From a virus: 40,478 bases of DNA. Numbering within the stretch: the first letter of the stretch is position 1; the number at the start of each line of letters is the position of its first letter. A program made the translations under genes and the position numbers. The stretch spans positions 1-40,478 of IMG/VR virus record IMGVR_UViG_3300023118_000015; one strand, written 5' to 3'. The notes below the pieces were generated by a model. It had not been told where the DNA came from. It did no database searches and worked only from the letters and a program-made list of their open reading frames with translations. Shown here piece by piece: positions 33,312 to 40,478 of this stretch.

Positions 33312-33950
33312 CTATGGCAGTTTCACTATTTTTTGGGGGGCAGATAAAGACTCAAATTTGTCGATCAATAAGTGAATTTCAGTACTAGGGTTTGGTGCGT
33401 TACTTTCTTGAGCATCCTTAAGTACTCTCGGGGACACCTCTCTCGCTTTCTGAAAAGGTTCGCCCAGCAGTTCATGAAAGTAACTGCGATCTTTCCCCTT
33501 GTCATAATCTGCAAGAAGTGGCTGGGCTTTGATCTCTTTTATTACGCATCCTCCGGGCGATAGACGTCCTGTGCGATTGAAAGGTTTTCGGCAATGACCA
33601 AAATGCAGAAGTATCCAAAACTCAAACGAGGGATACGACGGTACTATGGTTATTTTTTTGTGGGCTTTAGCCATGTTTAATGCCCGGTCGAAACATACAT
33701 GACTATCGCGATCAATTGCGCAATAAACTGCGTCATATTTTTTTTGGCGCTCAATGGCATGTGCAACGATGCCGCTCGGGTGCGTAACACCCGCGTGAGC
33801 CACATCTACCAATAAAGCTGCTCTAAAGTAGTCGGCCGCCTCTTGTAAGTACTGCTTGCCTGATTTAGTGTCCTCACAAAGAACCAGTATCTTTTTTTCT
33901 TCAGTATATTTCGGTTCTCCTCTAGCGAAGGAGCTAGCACTTCTGGCCAT
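33312..33950 (-). CDS. rloB: RloB-family protein (AbiLii-like, Toprim-type)
   Basis: A 212-aa protein with the RloB hallmarks: an early acidic motif ILVLCEDTKSGKQYL (E26), an IDRDSH motif (D80, D82) and SYPSFEFWILLHFGHC (E110). These acidic positions fit a Toprim-like nuclease site. Three bases separate it from the upstream RloA stop, so they are co-translated. RloA/RloB pairs correspond to the AbiL abortive-infection system of lactococci. Low GC and its setting between repeat elements support horizontal origin. Function as the effector of a phage defence pair is inferred. Confidence 0.85.
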   Translation of the reverse strand: MARSASSFARGEPKYTEEKKILVLCEDTKSGKQYLQEAADYFRAALLVDVAHAGVTHPSGIVAHAIERQKKYDAVYCAIDRDSHVCFDRALNMAKAHKKITIVPSYPSFEFWILLHFGHCRKPFNRTGRLSPGGCVIKEIKAQPLLADYDKGKDRSYFHELLGEPFQKAREVSPRVLKDAQESNAPNPSTEIHLLIDKFESLSAPQKIVKLP

Positions 33951-33953
33951 TGT

Positions 33954-35225
33954 TCAAACGTCCTTGGTTAATGGGAGGCCTCTGTAGCGACCAGCAAAAT
34001 AGCGTCGCTCTAAATCTTCGCCTTCTCGCCCTTCGAAGTCATGAACGGAAAAAAGCCTCGTGGCGGCATTTTTATCACGTTCGGTAATCCAGAACTGGTC
34101 TCGCCTTAAGATTCTTGACTTCATAAGGTGAGTGTCGTGAGTTGTGAATATTAACTGCGAGTGATGGGTGGATTTAATATGTCTTTTAATTATGTTGGCT
34201 ACAATTTGTGGGTGCAGGCTACTGTCGAGTTCGTCAATGAATAAGGTAAGGTTGTCATCCTTTTTACTTCCTCTTAGTGCGAGTGTTGCCCAAGGTAACC
34301 AGAAGCCAATTAAATTTTTAGTTCCTTCGGATTCCTCTGCGAAATCAAAATTAGCGTCCCCAAGAGCACTTTTATGAATTAGCGTCGTTTTGGTGTCGTT
34401 GTCAAATTCGTCAAAACCTTCTGCATCCAAGATAGTCTTGTTTAGAAGATCTTTATGGCTTTCGTCTTTGGCAGTAATAGATATAGATGATATTGGAATG
34501 TCTACTTCAGCCAAGAAATTTGACAGACTTTCAGCGGTATCCGGAATCATGGCGAGTACTTTTCGGCTAGCGCGAGACCATGTGTCCAAACTGTTCTGGT
34601 CAATGACGAGAAGTGAGTCATCAAACCAGGAAAATGGAATTTTGAGCTGTGTCATATCGTCGCTGCTATTCTGAGCGGCTTGCGCTAGATACAACGACCT
34701 TGGACTGGTGGTTTTTCGCCAAGCTTCGTGAACTTGCTCGCCACCTTCTAAAGTACTACCGAACTTATATGTTTCTTTCTCGTTTACCAGCTCTCGCTTA
34801 AAAAGAAGGCGTTCTTTCCCGCTTGGAAAAGCTGTCAATTCTTCAAAAACGATTCGATTGTTATTTGCACTCAATAAGTACTGGTAGCGCATACCCTTTT
34901 GAATGAAGTGATATTCAAAATTGCTAGGCTCCTCTTCCAGGTCTACGTCAAATCGAAAATAGTCTGCAGTTAACTTTTTATCAGGGCGGTGCGGTGCCTT
35001 AGAAAACACATCTCTAACAAAATCTATTGCCTTGAATAGAGAAGATTTACCTGACGCGTTAGGCCCATATATAGCTGCAACCTTAAGTAAATTTGGTAAT
35101 TTTTCACCTTTGACTCGAGGGGAAATGACATTTTCTCGTTTGCCTAGGCGTGGAGATGCCACCATTGAAAGCGTTTGCCGATCACGAAATGACTTGAAGT
35201 TTGAGACTGAAAATTCGATCAGCAT
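33954..35225 (-). CDS. rloA: RloA-family AAA/ABC-type ATPase (AbiLi-like)
   Basis: A 423-aa ATPase beginning MLIEFSVSNFKSFRDRQTLSM, typical of SMC/OLD-related AAA_15/AAA_21 proteins. Walker A is GPNASGKSS (54-62), Walker B LFIDELDSSLHP sits near residue 340, and a switch histidine occurs in FTTHDTHLM. Such ATPases sense phage or damaged DNA and control a partner effector, here RloB. The ATG has only a weak ribosome site. The gene is AT-rich compared with the phage genes. Confidence 0.87.
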   Translation of the reverse strand: MLIEFSVSNFKSFRDRQTLSMVASPRLGKRENVISPRVKGEKLPNLLKVAAIYGPNASGKSSLFKAIDFVRDVFSKAPHRPDKKLTADYFRFDVDLEEEPSNFEYHFIQKGMRYQYLLSANNNRIVFEELTAFPSGKERLLFKRELVNEKETYKFGSTLEGGEQVHEAWRKTTSPRSLYLAQAAQNSSDDMTQLKIPFSWFDDSLLVIDQNSLDTWSRASRKVLAMIPDTAESLSNFLAEVDIPISSISITAKDESHKDLLNKTILDAEGFDEFDNDTKTTLIHKSALGDANFDFAEESEGTKNLIGFWLPWATLALRGSKKDDNLTLFIDELDSSLHPQIVANIIKRHIKSTHHSQLIFTTHDTHLMKSRILRRDQFWITERDKNAATRLFSVHDFEGREGEDLERRYFAGRYRGLPLTKDV

Positions 35226-35620
35226 TCTGAAAATCCGTTGTAGCGAGGGGTAGAGATCTCACAGTAGGCCAAAAATCGCGCCTAGGTGCAATTTTTTTGC
35301 ATTTGGACCTCGCGGATGCTTCATGTGTTTTCGGCAGGGCATATCTCGACCTTCGCCAGATCGAGCACCTTTCAGCGGTCGAACGATGATCGCTATGTTC
35401 AGCCTACTCATTGCTTCCAGCCAATATCTGATAGTCAGTGGCCTATCCCTGCTGGTCGAAAAAGTTGTGTTTGACTCTAACTGATTTGAGCTGTGAGCTG
35501 GTGCCTCTCAAAAATCATTGACCTGTATTAGAGCGTTGTGCTGCACAGGCAGTCGCCGACAGGAACGAAATACATCGGGGTTGATGAGGTTAGCAAGAAA
35601 ATAGCGAGATTTTTATGCGA
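35226..35620. other. Non-coding stretch upstream of rloA
   Basis: About 395 bases with no supported gene. It presumably contains the rloA promoter near its left end. Short frames are present but none has a ribosome site or a recognisable product. Confidence 0.4.
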
Positions 35621-35710
35621 GGTGGCTGGTACGAAAATGGTACGGACGGTTAGCTATGGCGTCGTAATGCCCAGGGTGTTGAGCCTCGAGGTTTAGGCGC
35701 CCAATCCATC
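35621..35710. repeat. Structured ~90-nt element, copy B
   Basis: TGGTAC boxes at 35627 and 35638 (same 11-base period as copies A and D) and AATCCATC at 35703-35710. GGTGG (35621-35625) can pair with CCATC (35706-35710) with one G-U. The inner segment GGACGGTTAGC...ATGGCG aligns well with copies C and D. Confidence 0.65.
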
Positions 35711-35912
35711 ACACGGGGTGTGATCGTCCAATCTGACGAAAACTGCAGACTTTCGATGTGATTCACGGCGTCCTCTAACGGTTGGCCGTCCGTTTTGTCT
35801 TTGCCTTGGGCAATTCGCCTAGCGGTGACATGATTTCCATTGAATGTGCGTCTTGGGCAGATAGGCCGATCGCTTTTGTAGAGGTTTAGGGCAGATCTTA
35901 ACGCATGGTTAG

Positions 35913-36002
35913 GATGGCGATACATAAGTGGTAGAGACGGTTGGCAGTGGTGATGCACTGCCGGTGCTACAGTGCCTGTAGACTTAAGCGTTCAAATCCA
36001 TC
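35913..36002. repeat. Structured ~90-nt element, copy C
   Basis: GATGG (35913-35917) pairs with CCATC (35998-36002). Inside are a perfect 7-bp hairpin GGCAGTG/CACTGCC (35943-35949, 35956-35962) and a perfect 6-bp hairpin CTACAG/CTGTAG (35967-35972, 35976-35981). The end GTTCAAATCC is identical to a tRNA T-loop. It is the best structured copy, though its TGGTAC boxes have decayed to CGATAC and TGGTAG. Confidence 0.65.
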
Positions 36003-36078
36003 ACCGGTAAAATTTTTGATTTTTTGCCTAGCTAGCAACAATCGGTCTAGGCTTACAGCCTCCGGCTGAAAATTCTAG

Positions 36079-36109
36079 ATGTTGCCTGTTTCTTCTAACT
36101 CGGCAACAT
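36079..36109 (-). terminator. Hairpin downstream of the RelA/SpoT-domain gene
   Basis: An 8-bp perfect inverted repeat ATGTTGCC (36079-36086) / GGCAACAT (36102-36109) with a 15-nt loop, 30 bases beyond the stop codon at 36139. The minus-strand tail contains AATTTTC. A terminator role is likely but the loop is long. Confidence 0.5.
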
Positions 36110-36138
36110 GGATAAAACACTATTAATATAGGATTCGA

Positions 36139-37095
36139 TTACCTTGCCGAGTATCTAGTCCTTAAAAAATCGCTGACGTTTTCGCTTCCGAACTCGTTGC
36201 GAAGACCCTCTCTAGCAAGTCCCACATTCATAAAGTACTGACCTGATTGGCGATGGTGTTCTTTTGCTTTTTTTGCGTCTTCCAGCATTATAGATTTCAT
36301 GTGCTTATTCATGATGCGCTTTAGTTCGCCAGCTGTTTTAACACCAAAGTGATTTAGATCAGTCACAAGTTCGTCATACGGCTCGTTCTCGCGTTTAATA
36401 CGACCGGGAAAGATTTCTGAAAGAGCGGAGTCTAAAACCTCAACGTTTAGAGGTGTTTCAGAGTTCTCATACTTCATCTGGCCTTGCACATAAAATTCAC
36501 GATCTTCCAGAAGTCGATCAAATTCTAGATCCACTGTTTCTAAAAGCGCTGAAGCACGATTTATGGAGCGGCGTAGTGGAAGCGGTACACTCGCCTCGTG
36601 CTTATATTGGAGCTTATGAGAAGCTGCGGCCCAAATATGTTGCGCTAACGTTCTAACTTGAATTTCAACGCGTATACCTCCCAAATCGCCCCAGCTTGGT
36701 ATTTCTAGCCAAGTCTCCGGCACCTCAATTATGTAGTGTTGCGACTGATAGCCAAACTGAGTGTCGGCTAGTCTTAAGGAAGTATCCTCAGAGCTTTTTA
36801 TATTCAACGCATTACGAAGGAGGTTGTCGACGGCAATAAGGTCTCGCCGAAATAGCAAAATCAAACGAATTCCGATAAAGTCATCTAGGTCTTCAATATT
36901 GTCGAGAACAAGGGATTTTCTGCTTATTTTTTCTTCTATAGATGACCATTCTTTTACTCTCGCCTCGATGGGGACGCCCAGTGTCACTCCCTCTTTTTCA
37001 AGGAGGTGGTTCAGCTCAGTAGATAGTGCTGACTGTAAACGTTTTGCACGAGATTCGACTCGAATATATTTGAGTTTTAATTCCGAGAGATTCAA
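36139..37095 (-). CDS. Stand-alone RelA/SpoT-domain (p)ppGpp synthetase-like protein
   Basis: A 318-aa protein with an intact synthetase domain and no hydrolase domain. Visible motifs are EARVKEWSSIEEK (R46, K48), DDFIGIRL (71-78), the G-loop FGYQSQH (114-120) and VEIQVRTLAQHIWA (143-156). A charged ~130-residue C-terminal extension follows. The family includes housekeeping small alarmone synthetases and toxic toxSAS/CapRel proteins that pyrophosphorylate tRNA or make toxic alarmones. The setting in a defence-like island favours the latter. The TTG start has an AAGGA site. No TGS or ACT domain is present. Confidence 0.85.
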   Translation of the reverse strand: MNLSELKLKYIRVESRAKRLQSALSTELNHLLEKEGVTLGVPIEARVKEWSSIEEKISRKSLVLDNIEDLDDFIGIRLILLFRRDLIAVDNLLRNALNIKSSEDTSLRLADTQFGYQSQHYIIEVPETWLEIPSWGDLGGIRVEIQVRTLAQHIWAAASHKLQYKHEASVPLPLRRSINRASALLETVDLEFDRLLEDREFYVQGQMKYENSETPLNVEVLDSALSEIFPGRIKRENEPYDELVTDLNHFGVKTAGELKRIMNKHMKSIMLEDAKKAKEHHRQSGQYFMNVGLAREGLRNEFGSENVSDFLRTRYSAR

Positions 37096-37354
37096 GTGAA
37101 TATGTCCTTTTTATGTTTTTATCTTTTGCCTTTGAGGCAGTCTTTAATGTGCATCAGTTAAAAGTTGAAAAATCCAGCAAGCCACGCTGAAATCTTACAT
37201 GCCAATAGATGCTGTTAATATGCCTCGCTGTCGATTGCGACAAGTTTTTTGAAGCAGCAGCAATTTCAATACTTCGTTCATACTAATGATCGTGACCGGT
37301 AGCATCCGAAGACCCTAGATTGGTGGGTAATCCTATGCGACTGTCAACTGCCAT
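37096..37354. other. AT-rich gap upstream of the RelA/SpoT-domain gene
   Basis: About 260 bases with no supported ORF. It should contain the promoter of the RelA/SpoT-domain gene. No obvious antitoxin frame of useful length was seen. Confidence 0.4.
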
Positions 37355-37570
37355 TTAAGTGGGGGGCTGCCGTATGAGTAGAGCCAGGCCTTGTTTGATA
37401 TGGCCTGCGTTTTCACCAATTGTGTGAAGTGCCCCCCGAACATTGTCACCAACCTCTAAAGAATTTTGCTTCTCAGCCCAAAGAGTCAGCTCCATTACTG
37501 CCGCTTCGAGGGCGAGTTGATTTTGATAAAGCCGTTCCAGCACGTCCGGTAATGAGTATTCGCTTGCCAT
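37355..37570 (-). CDS. Small helical hypothetical protein
   Basis: A 71-aa protein (MASEYSLPDVLERLYQNQLALEAAVMELTLWAEKQNSLEVGDNVRGALHTIGENAGHIKQGLALL), predicted as two to three amphipathic helices. It resembles small proteins of unknown function common in Pseudomonas. It lies upstream of the RelA/SpoT-domain gene on the same strand, about 260 bases away, and immediately downstream of element D. An antitoxin role is conceivable from position, but nothing in the sequence proves it. Confidence 0.6.
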   Translation of the reverse strand: MASEYSLPDVLERLYQNQLALEAAVMELTLWAEKQNSLEVGDNVRGALHTIGENAGHIKQGLALLIRQPPT

Positions 37571-37662
37571 GGTTTGCGGCTCGTTTCAAAAAAATCAAGC
37601 ATAGCAGCGGTATTCCCCTGATTTGCGAAAATCAGCAAAAAACGAGTGTGGGTGGGAGTATT

Positions 37663-37749
37663 GGTGGTACGAAAGTGGTACAGACGGGTCGCAATGGTGC
37701 TGTAACCCACGTTTTGTAGGAGCGGTGGGATTAGTCGTACCAATCCATC
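37663..37749. repeat. Structured ~90-nt element, copy D
   Basis: TGGTAC boxes at 37665 and 37676, AATCCATC at 37742-37749, and end pairing GGTGG (37663-37667) with CCATC (37745-37749). The inner CAGACGGGTCGCAATGGTG aligns with copies B and C. It bounds the RelA/SpoT-domain segment on the right. Confidence 0.65.
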
Positions 37750-38011
37750 ATCGGGGCGACGGAGAAGCGGCGGGAGAGTGACTTCGGTGAGGCGCTGATC
37801 AGGGGCATTGGACAATCTGAGTGGGTAGGGCGGAATGCGTGAGTTTATCAGGAATGGGCGTGCAGGTTTTGTGCTCAGGCTGAGAGGGTTCTTCTGTCCA
37901 TAATGCGACTGCGGCCTTGGCGTTCGACGTTGACGAACCCGGCGAGTGAAGGGGGAAGCATGCGTGCTGTTTTCAGCAAAAAATTACCGTGAAAAAAGGC
38001 AGGCACGGTGC
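37750..38011. other. Non-coding stretch right of element D
   Basis: No supported gene. It is the transition from the accessory island to chromosomal DNA, and no clear direct repeat or att core was found in it. Confidence 0.35.
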
Positions 38012-38034
38012 AATAATGGCTTAGGGCCATTATT
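38012..38034 (+). terminator. AT-rich hairpin before a tiny membrane ORF
   Basis: AATAATGG (38012-38019) pairs with CCATTATT (38027-38034), followed by a short T stretch. It may be a terminator or part of the leader of the 30-aa ORF at 38057. Confidence 0.4.
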
Positions 38035-38056
38035 TTACTTTATAAAAGTATCCTTG

Positions 38057-38149
38057 ATGAAAACAACATTTTCCGCGAAATTGTTTATTGTTTTTATTGC
38101 TTCCCTGCTGGTCTGCGTTGTTTATTTCCTGGTTGAAGAGTTCCTGTAG
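38057..38149 (+). CDS. Possible 30-aa single-TM peptide
   Basis: MKTTFSAKLFIVFIASLLVC followed by VVYFLVEEFL: a basic N-terminus and one continuous hydrophobic helix with two acidic residues near the end. This is a convincing membrane microprotein pattern, but the ribosome site is weak. It ends 11 bases before the convergent wzz stop. It could equally be chance in an AT-rich stretch. Confidence 0.35.
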   Translation: MKTTFSAKLFIVFIASLLVCVVYFLVEEFL

Positions 38150-38160
38150 CGTTACGACGC

Positions 38161-38817
38161 TCAGTTCGACTGTTTGTATTGTCGAATGAAGAACCTGCCG
38201 AGCACAAAGACACTCCCTAGCACCAGTCCTAAAAAGGCGCCGAGAAAGGCAAACTTTTTAGTGCTCTTGGTGGAGGACGTTTTTATTTCATCAAGGGCGT
38301 TAAAGGCTTTTAGCGTATTGCCTGCGGCCAGGGCCGGCAGGTTAAGTGCTATCGACTCGGCGTTGGCCGTTTCCATCGCGGACTTCAACTGGGCAGACGC
38401 CAGTGCTGCTGTCGTAGCGGTGGTTGAGGCGACATAGAGTACAGGCTCATTACCTCCCGACTTAGGGGGGGTGTCTTTCAAGGCAATGGAGTTGGCAGCC
38501 ATCACGCCCATCGCAGAATAGAAAATATCATTCTGTATCGTGCTGTACAGCTTGGTTTCCAATGACAGCGGGCTGGCCTTCGCGGGCGCGTCCTTTTCAT
38601 TGATTTCTTTATATAAGCTGTAGAGGGAAGGTTTAGTGATGTAAGTGCTGGCAGTCCATTGTTCAGGCGACGTGACAGAGAGAGCCAAAGAAGCAACTGT
38701 ACCCAACACCGTGGTTGCAATAATCGTGGTCTTGCTAGTCCACAGTGCCTGAATAAGCGGTATCAGATCTATCTCATCATGGTTGGAACGGTCGTTTGAA
38801 TTCGTAGGGCTGCTCAC
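38161..38817 (-). CDS. wzz: Wzz-type polysaccharide chain-length regulator
   Basis: A 218-aa inner-membrane protein: cytoplasmic N-terminus with DEIDLIPLIQALWTSK, TM1 (~32-52), a helical periplasmic domain, and TM2 (~190-211) rich in glycine and ending in a basic tail. This is the Wzz/polysaccharide co-polymerase layout, though the protein is short for the family (often 300+). GTG 38817 is chosen for its AAAGGA site and the typical MSSPTNS...DEIDL start. It stands alone here, without other O-antigen genes. Confidence 0.8.
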   Translation of the reverse strand: MSSPTNSNDRSNHDEIDLIPLIQALWTSKTTIIATTVLGTVASLALSVTSPEQWTASTYITKPSLYSLYKEINEKDAPAKASPLSLETKLYSTIQNDIFYSAMGVMAANSIALKDTPPKSGGNEPVLYVASTTATTAALASAQLKSAMETANAESIALNLPALAAGNTLKAFNALDEIKTSSTKSTKKFAFLGAFLGLVLGSVFVLGRFFIRQYKQSN

Positions 38818-39007
38818 GAAAAATTCCTTTATTTGCGTTTTCAAATTGTAGAGAAAAAAACACAATGCGCCCACGTAAAAGTACGCGTCGTATTAGATGC
38901 GAATAGTTCTTGTCTGTTAAGCTCGGCGGACTCTAATAGCGTCGCGCCGACTCAGTACACTTGCCGTAGGATCATTTCTACGACGCATTCGTTCATCTAC
39001 CAACGGT

Positions 39008-40195
39008 TCAATGTCCGCCTCGCATCCTTCGTGCGATGAGATAAACACCGAGACCCACCAAAGCCGTTACCGCACCGATATAGCCGGTACTCGTCCAGCC
39101 ATAACCTGCGGTAATCGCCATCCCACCAAACCACGGCCCCAACGCGTTCGCCAGGTTGAACGCCGCGTGGTTCGACGCTGCCGCCAGGCTTGGCGCTTCA
39201 TGGGCGATGTCCATCAGGCGGATTTGCAGCGGTGCGGCCAGGGCCACCATGGTGCCGACCAGGCCCATGCTCAGCAGCACGCCCCACAGCGACGATGCCG
39301 CGAAGGGGAAGAACAGCAGCACGGCCATCGACCACACCAGGATCAAGCCCACTGCACGGAACTGCATGCGGTCAAACAGCTTGCCGCCGGCAATGTTGCC
39401 GATGATCCCGCCCACGCCAAACGCCGCCAGGCCGAAGGGAATCCACTGGGGTGACACTTTGGTCACTTCGAGCATGGTCGGGGCCAGGTAGCTGAACACG
39501 CAGAACATCCCGGCAAACCCGATCGCGCCAATCGACAGCGCCATCCACACCTGCGGTTTGGTGAATGCGCGCAGTTCCTTGCGCGGGTCGCTGCGTTGTT
39601 CGTCGTGGCGATGGGGCACGAACTGCCAGACCAGCGCGATGGTGCACAGGGCGATGAGGCTGACCAGTGCGAAGGCCGAGCGCCAGCCCAGGTGCTGGCC
39701 GAGGAAGGTGGCGATGGGGTTGCCGAGCAGCATGGCCAGGGTCAAGCCCATCATCACGCGGGCCACGGCGCCAGCGCGTTTGTCGTTGGGCACCATGCTC
39801 GAGGCGACCACGGCGGCAATCCCGAAGTAGGCGCCATGGGGCAGGCCGCTGATGAAGCGGAAGGCCACCAGCGAGCCAAAGGTCGGGGTGAAGGCCGTGG
39901 CGAGGTTGCCCAGGGCGTACAGGCCCATCAACAGCAACAACATGTGTTTGCGCAGCAGCTTGGCGCCGAGGATGGCCAGCAGCGGGGCGCCGACCATCAC
40001 GCCGAGGGCGTAGGCGCTGATGGCGTGGCCGACCTGCGGTTCGCTTAACCCCAGGTTCTGGGCGATGTCGGGCATCAGGCCCATGATGGCAAATTCGCCG
40101 GTGCCGATCGCGAAGGCGCCCACGGCCATGGCAGCTTCCATTTTGGCGGCGCTGCGCGCGGGCAGCACGTGCCCGGGTGTTTGCTGGATAGTCAT
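39008..40195 (-). CDS. MFS transporter, DHA1/AraJ-like exporter
   Basis: A 395-aa protein with 12 predicted TM helices. It has the MFS DHA1 pattern FAIGTGEFAIMGLMPDIAQNLGLSEPQVGHAISAYALGVMVGAPLL and the loop 2-3 motif GAKLLRKHMLLL. This is typical of drug or sugar exporters of the AraJ/YdhP type. ATG 40195 has a weak GAG site; a longer start at 40222 is less likely. GC-rich host codon use. The substrate cannot be read from sequence. Confidence 0.88.
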   Translation of the reverse strand: MTIQQTPGHVLPARSAAKMEAAMAVGAFAIGTGEFAIMGLMPDIAQNLGLSEPQVGHAISAYALGVMVGAPLLAILGAKLLRKHMLLLLMGLYALGNLATAFTPTFGSLVAFRFISGLPHGAYFGIAAVVASSMVPNDKRAGAVARVMMGLTLAMLLGNPIATFLGQHLGWRSAFALVSLIALCTIALVWQFVPHRHDEQRSDPRKELRAFTKPQVWMALSIGAIGFAGMFCVFSYLAPTMLEVTKVSPQWIPFGLAAFGVGGIIGNIAGGKLFDRMQFRAVGLILVWSMAVLLFFPFAASSLWGVLLSMGLVGTMVALAAPLQIRLMDIAHEAPSLAAASNHAAFNLANALGPWFGGMAITAGYGWTSTGYIGAVTALVGLGVYLIARRMRGGH

Positions 40196-40371
40196 GGGTA
40201 ACTCTATTTGGAAGGATTGCACGAAGGACAGTCGCCGATGCTACGCAAGCAACGACGAAGGTGTCTAGAACAGCCATTTGCACGAGAGTTCCAGGCCTGT
40301 GACCTCAGGTCGCGCCTGCCACCCTTGACATCGACGCGGCAAAACCTGGGATTTAGAGCTGTCAATTGGCC

Positions 40372-40393
40372 AAACAGCGCATATTGGCTGTTT
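40372..40393. promoter_or_regulatory. Palindromic operator upstream of the MFS gene
   Basis: AAACAGC (40372-40378) and GCTGTTT (40387-40393) form a 7-bp inverted repeat with an 8-bp spacer. It is typical of a dimeric regulator site and could control the MFS gene or a divergent gene just beyond the window. Confidence 0.55.
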
Positions 40394-40478
40394 GCCGTGA
40401 TATTCTGCGCGCCGTCTTGGTCTAGTCTTTCTCTGGTACGTACACCCGTATACGTCCCAGCGATTGGCTGTCGCCCAG

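Noticed and set aside
35913-36002. Functional tRNA gene at element C
   Set aside because: It has a T-loop-like string and hairpins, but the distance from the D-loop-like GGTAG to the T loop is too long and there is no proper 7-bp acceptor stem, T stem or anticodon arm.
35621-37749. Integron attC sites
   Set aside because: No integron integrase, and no conserved GTTRRRY/RYYYAAC core pair at the element ends.
39372-40283. Minus-strand 303-aa ORF overlapping the MFS gene in another frame
   Set aside because: Arginine/proline-rich translation typical of a GC-rich off-frame shadow; the MFS frame has 12 TM helices and family motifs.

Overview
The window comes from a fluorescent-group Pseudomonas chromosome. 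The evidence is the high-GC coding style, the Pseudomonas-type PrtN regulator and the Wzz and MFS genes at the right end. It holds most of a P2-like (Peduovirus-type) temperate myophage, followed by an AT-richer accessory zone with two defence-like modules, then ordinary chromosomal genes. No tRNA, rRNA, CRISPR array or complete insertion sequence was recognised.

1-5763 (minus strand): early operon of the prophage. It reads leftward from a Cro-like gene through CII, an Ogr/Delta zinc-finger activator, two small proteins, a large primase-helicase and three more small proteins to PrtN, and ends in a hairpin terminator at the window edge. No integrase is present, so it and attL probably lie left of the window. 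5764-5847 is the divergent switch region. 5848-8849 (plus strand): a short CI-type repressor, then three conversion genes: a zinc-ribbon membrane protein, a 55-aa peptide and an AT-rich KAP-family P-loop NTPase.

8972-30452: the complete P2 late gene set in P2 order. Leftward from 27490 run O, N, M, L, X, two holin-like genes, endolysin, a small protein, Rz/Rz1, R, S, a moron, V, W, J, I, H, tail chaperone, FI, FII, E, E', T, U and D. P and Q run rightward from 27646. Three copies of the palindrome TTGTAG-N9-CTACAA (or close) stand where P2 has its Ogr-dependent late promoters: between O and P, before V and before FI. E and E' are joined by a T_TTT_TTG slippery site.

30453-32040: a small unknown gene, then a YedK/HMCES-type DNA-protein crosslink sensor and a coiled-coil protein behind a perfect LexA box. 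32041-37750: an accessory island with a cluster of AAGGTTAG repeats, an RloA/RloB (AbiL-like) pair and a RelA/SpoT-domain (p)ppGpp-synthetase-like protein. Four diverged copies of a structured ~90-nt element (33063, 35621, 35913, 37663) bracket these modules: copy A lies left of RloAB, B and C between RloAB and the RelA/SpoT gene, and D to the right. They look like scars or boundaries of serial insertion, and are the part of the window least explained by known families.

37750-40478: a tiny single-TM ORF, a lone Wzz-type chain-length protein and an MFS exporter with a divergent palindromic operator, which appear to be host backbone.
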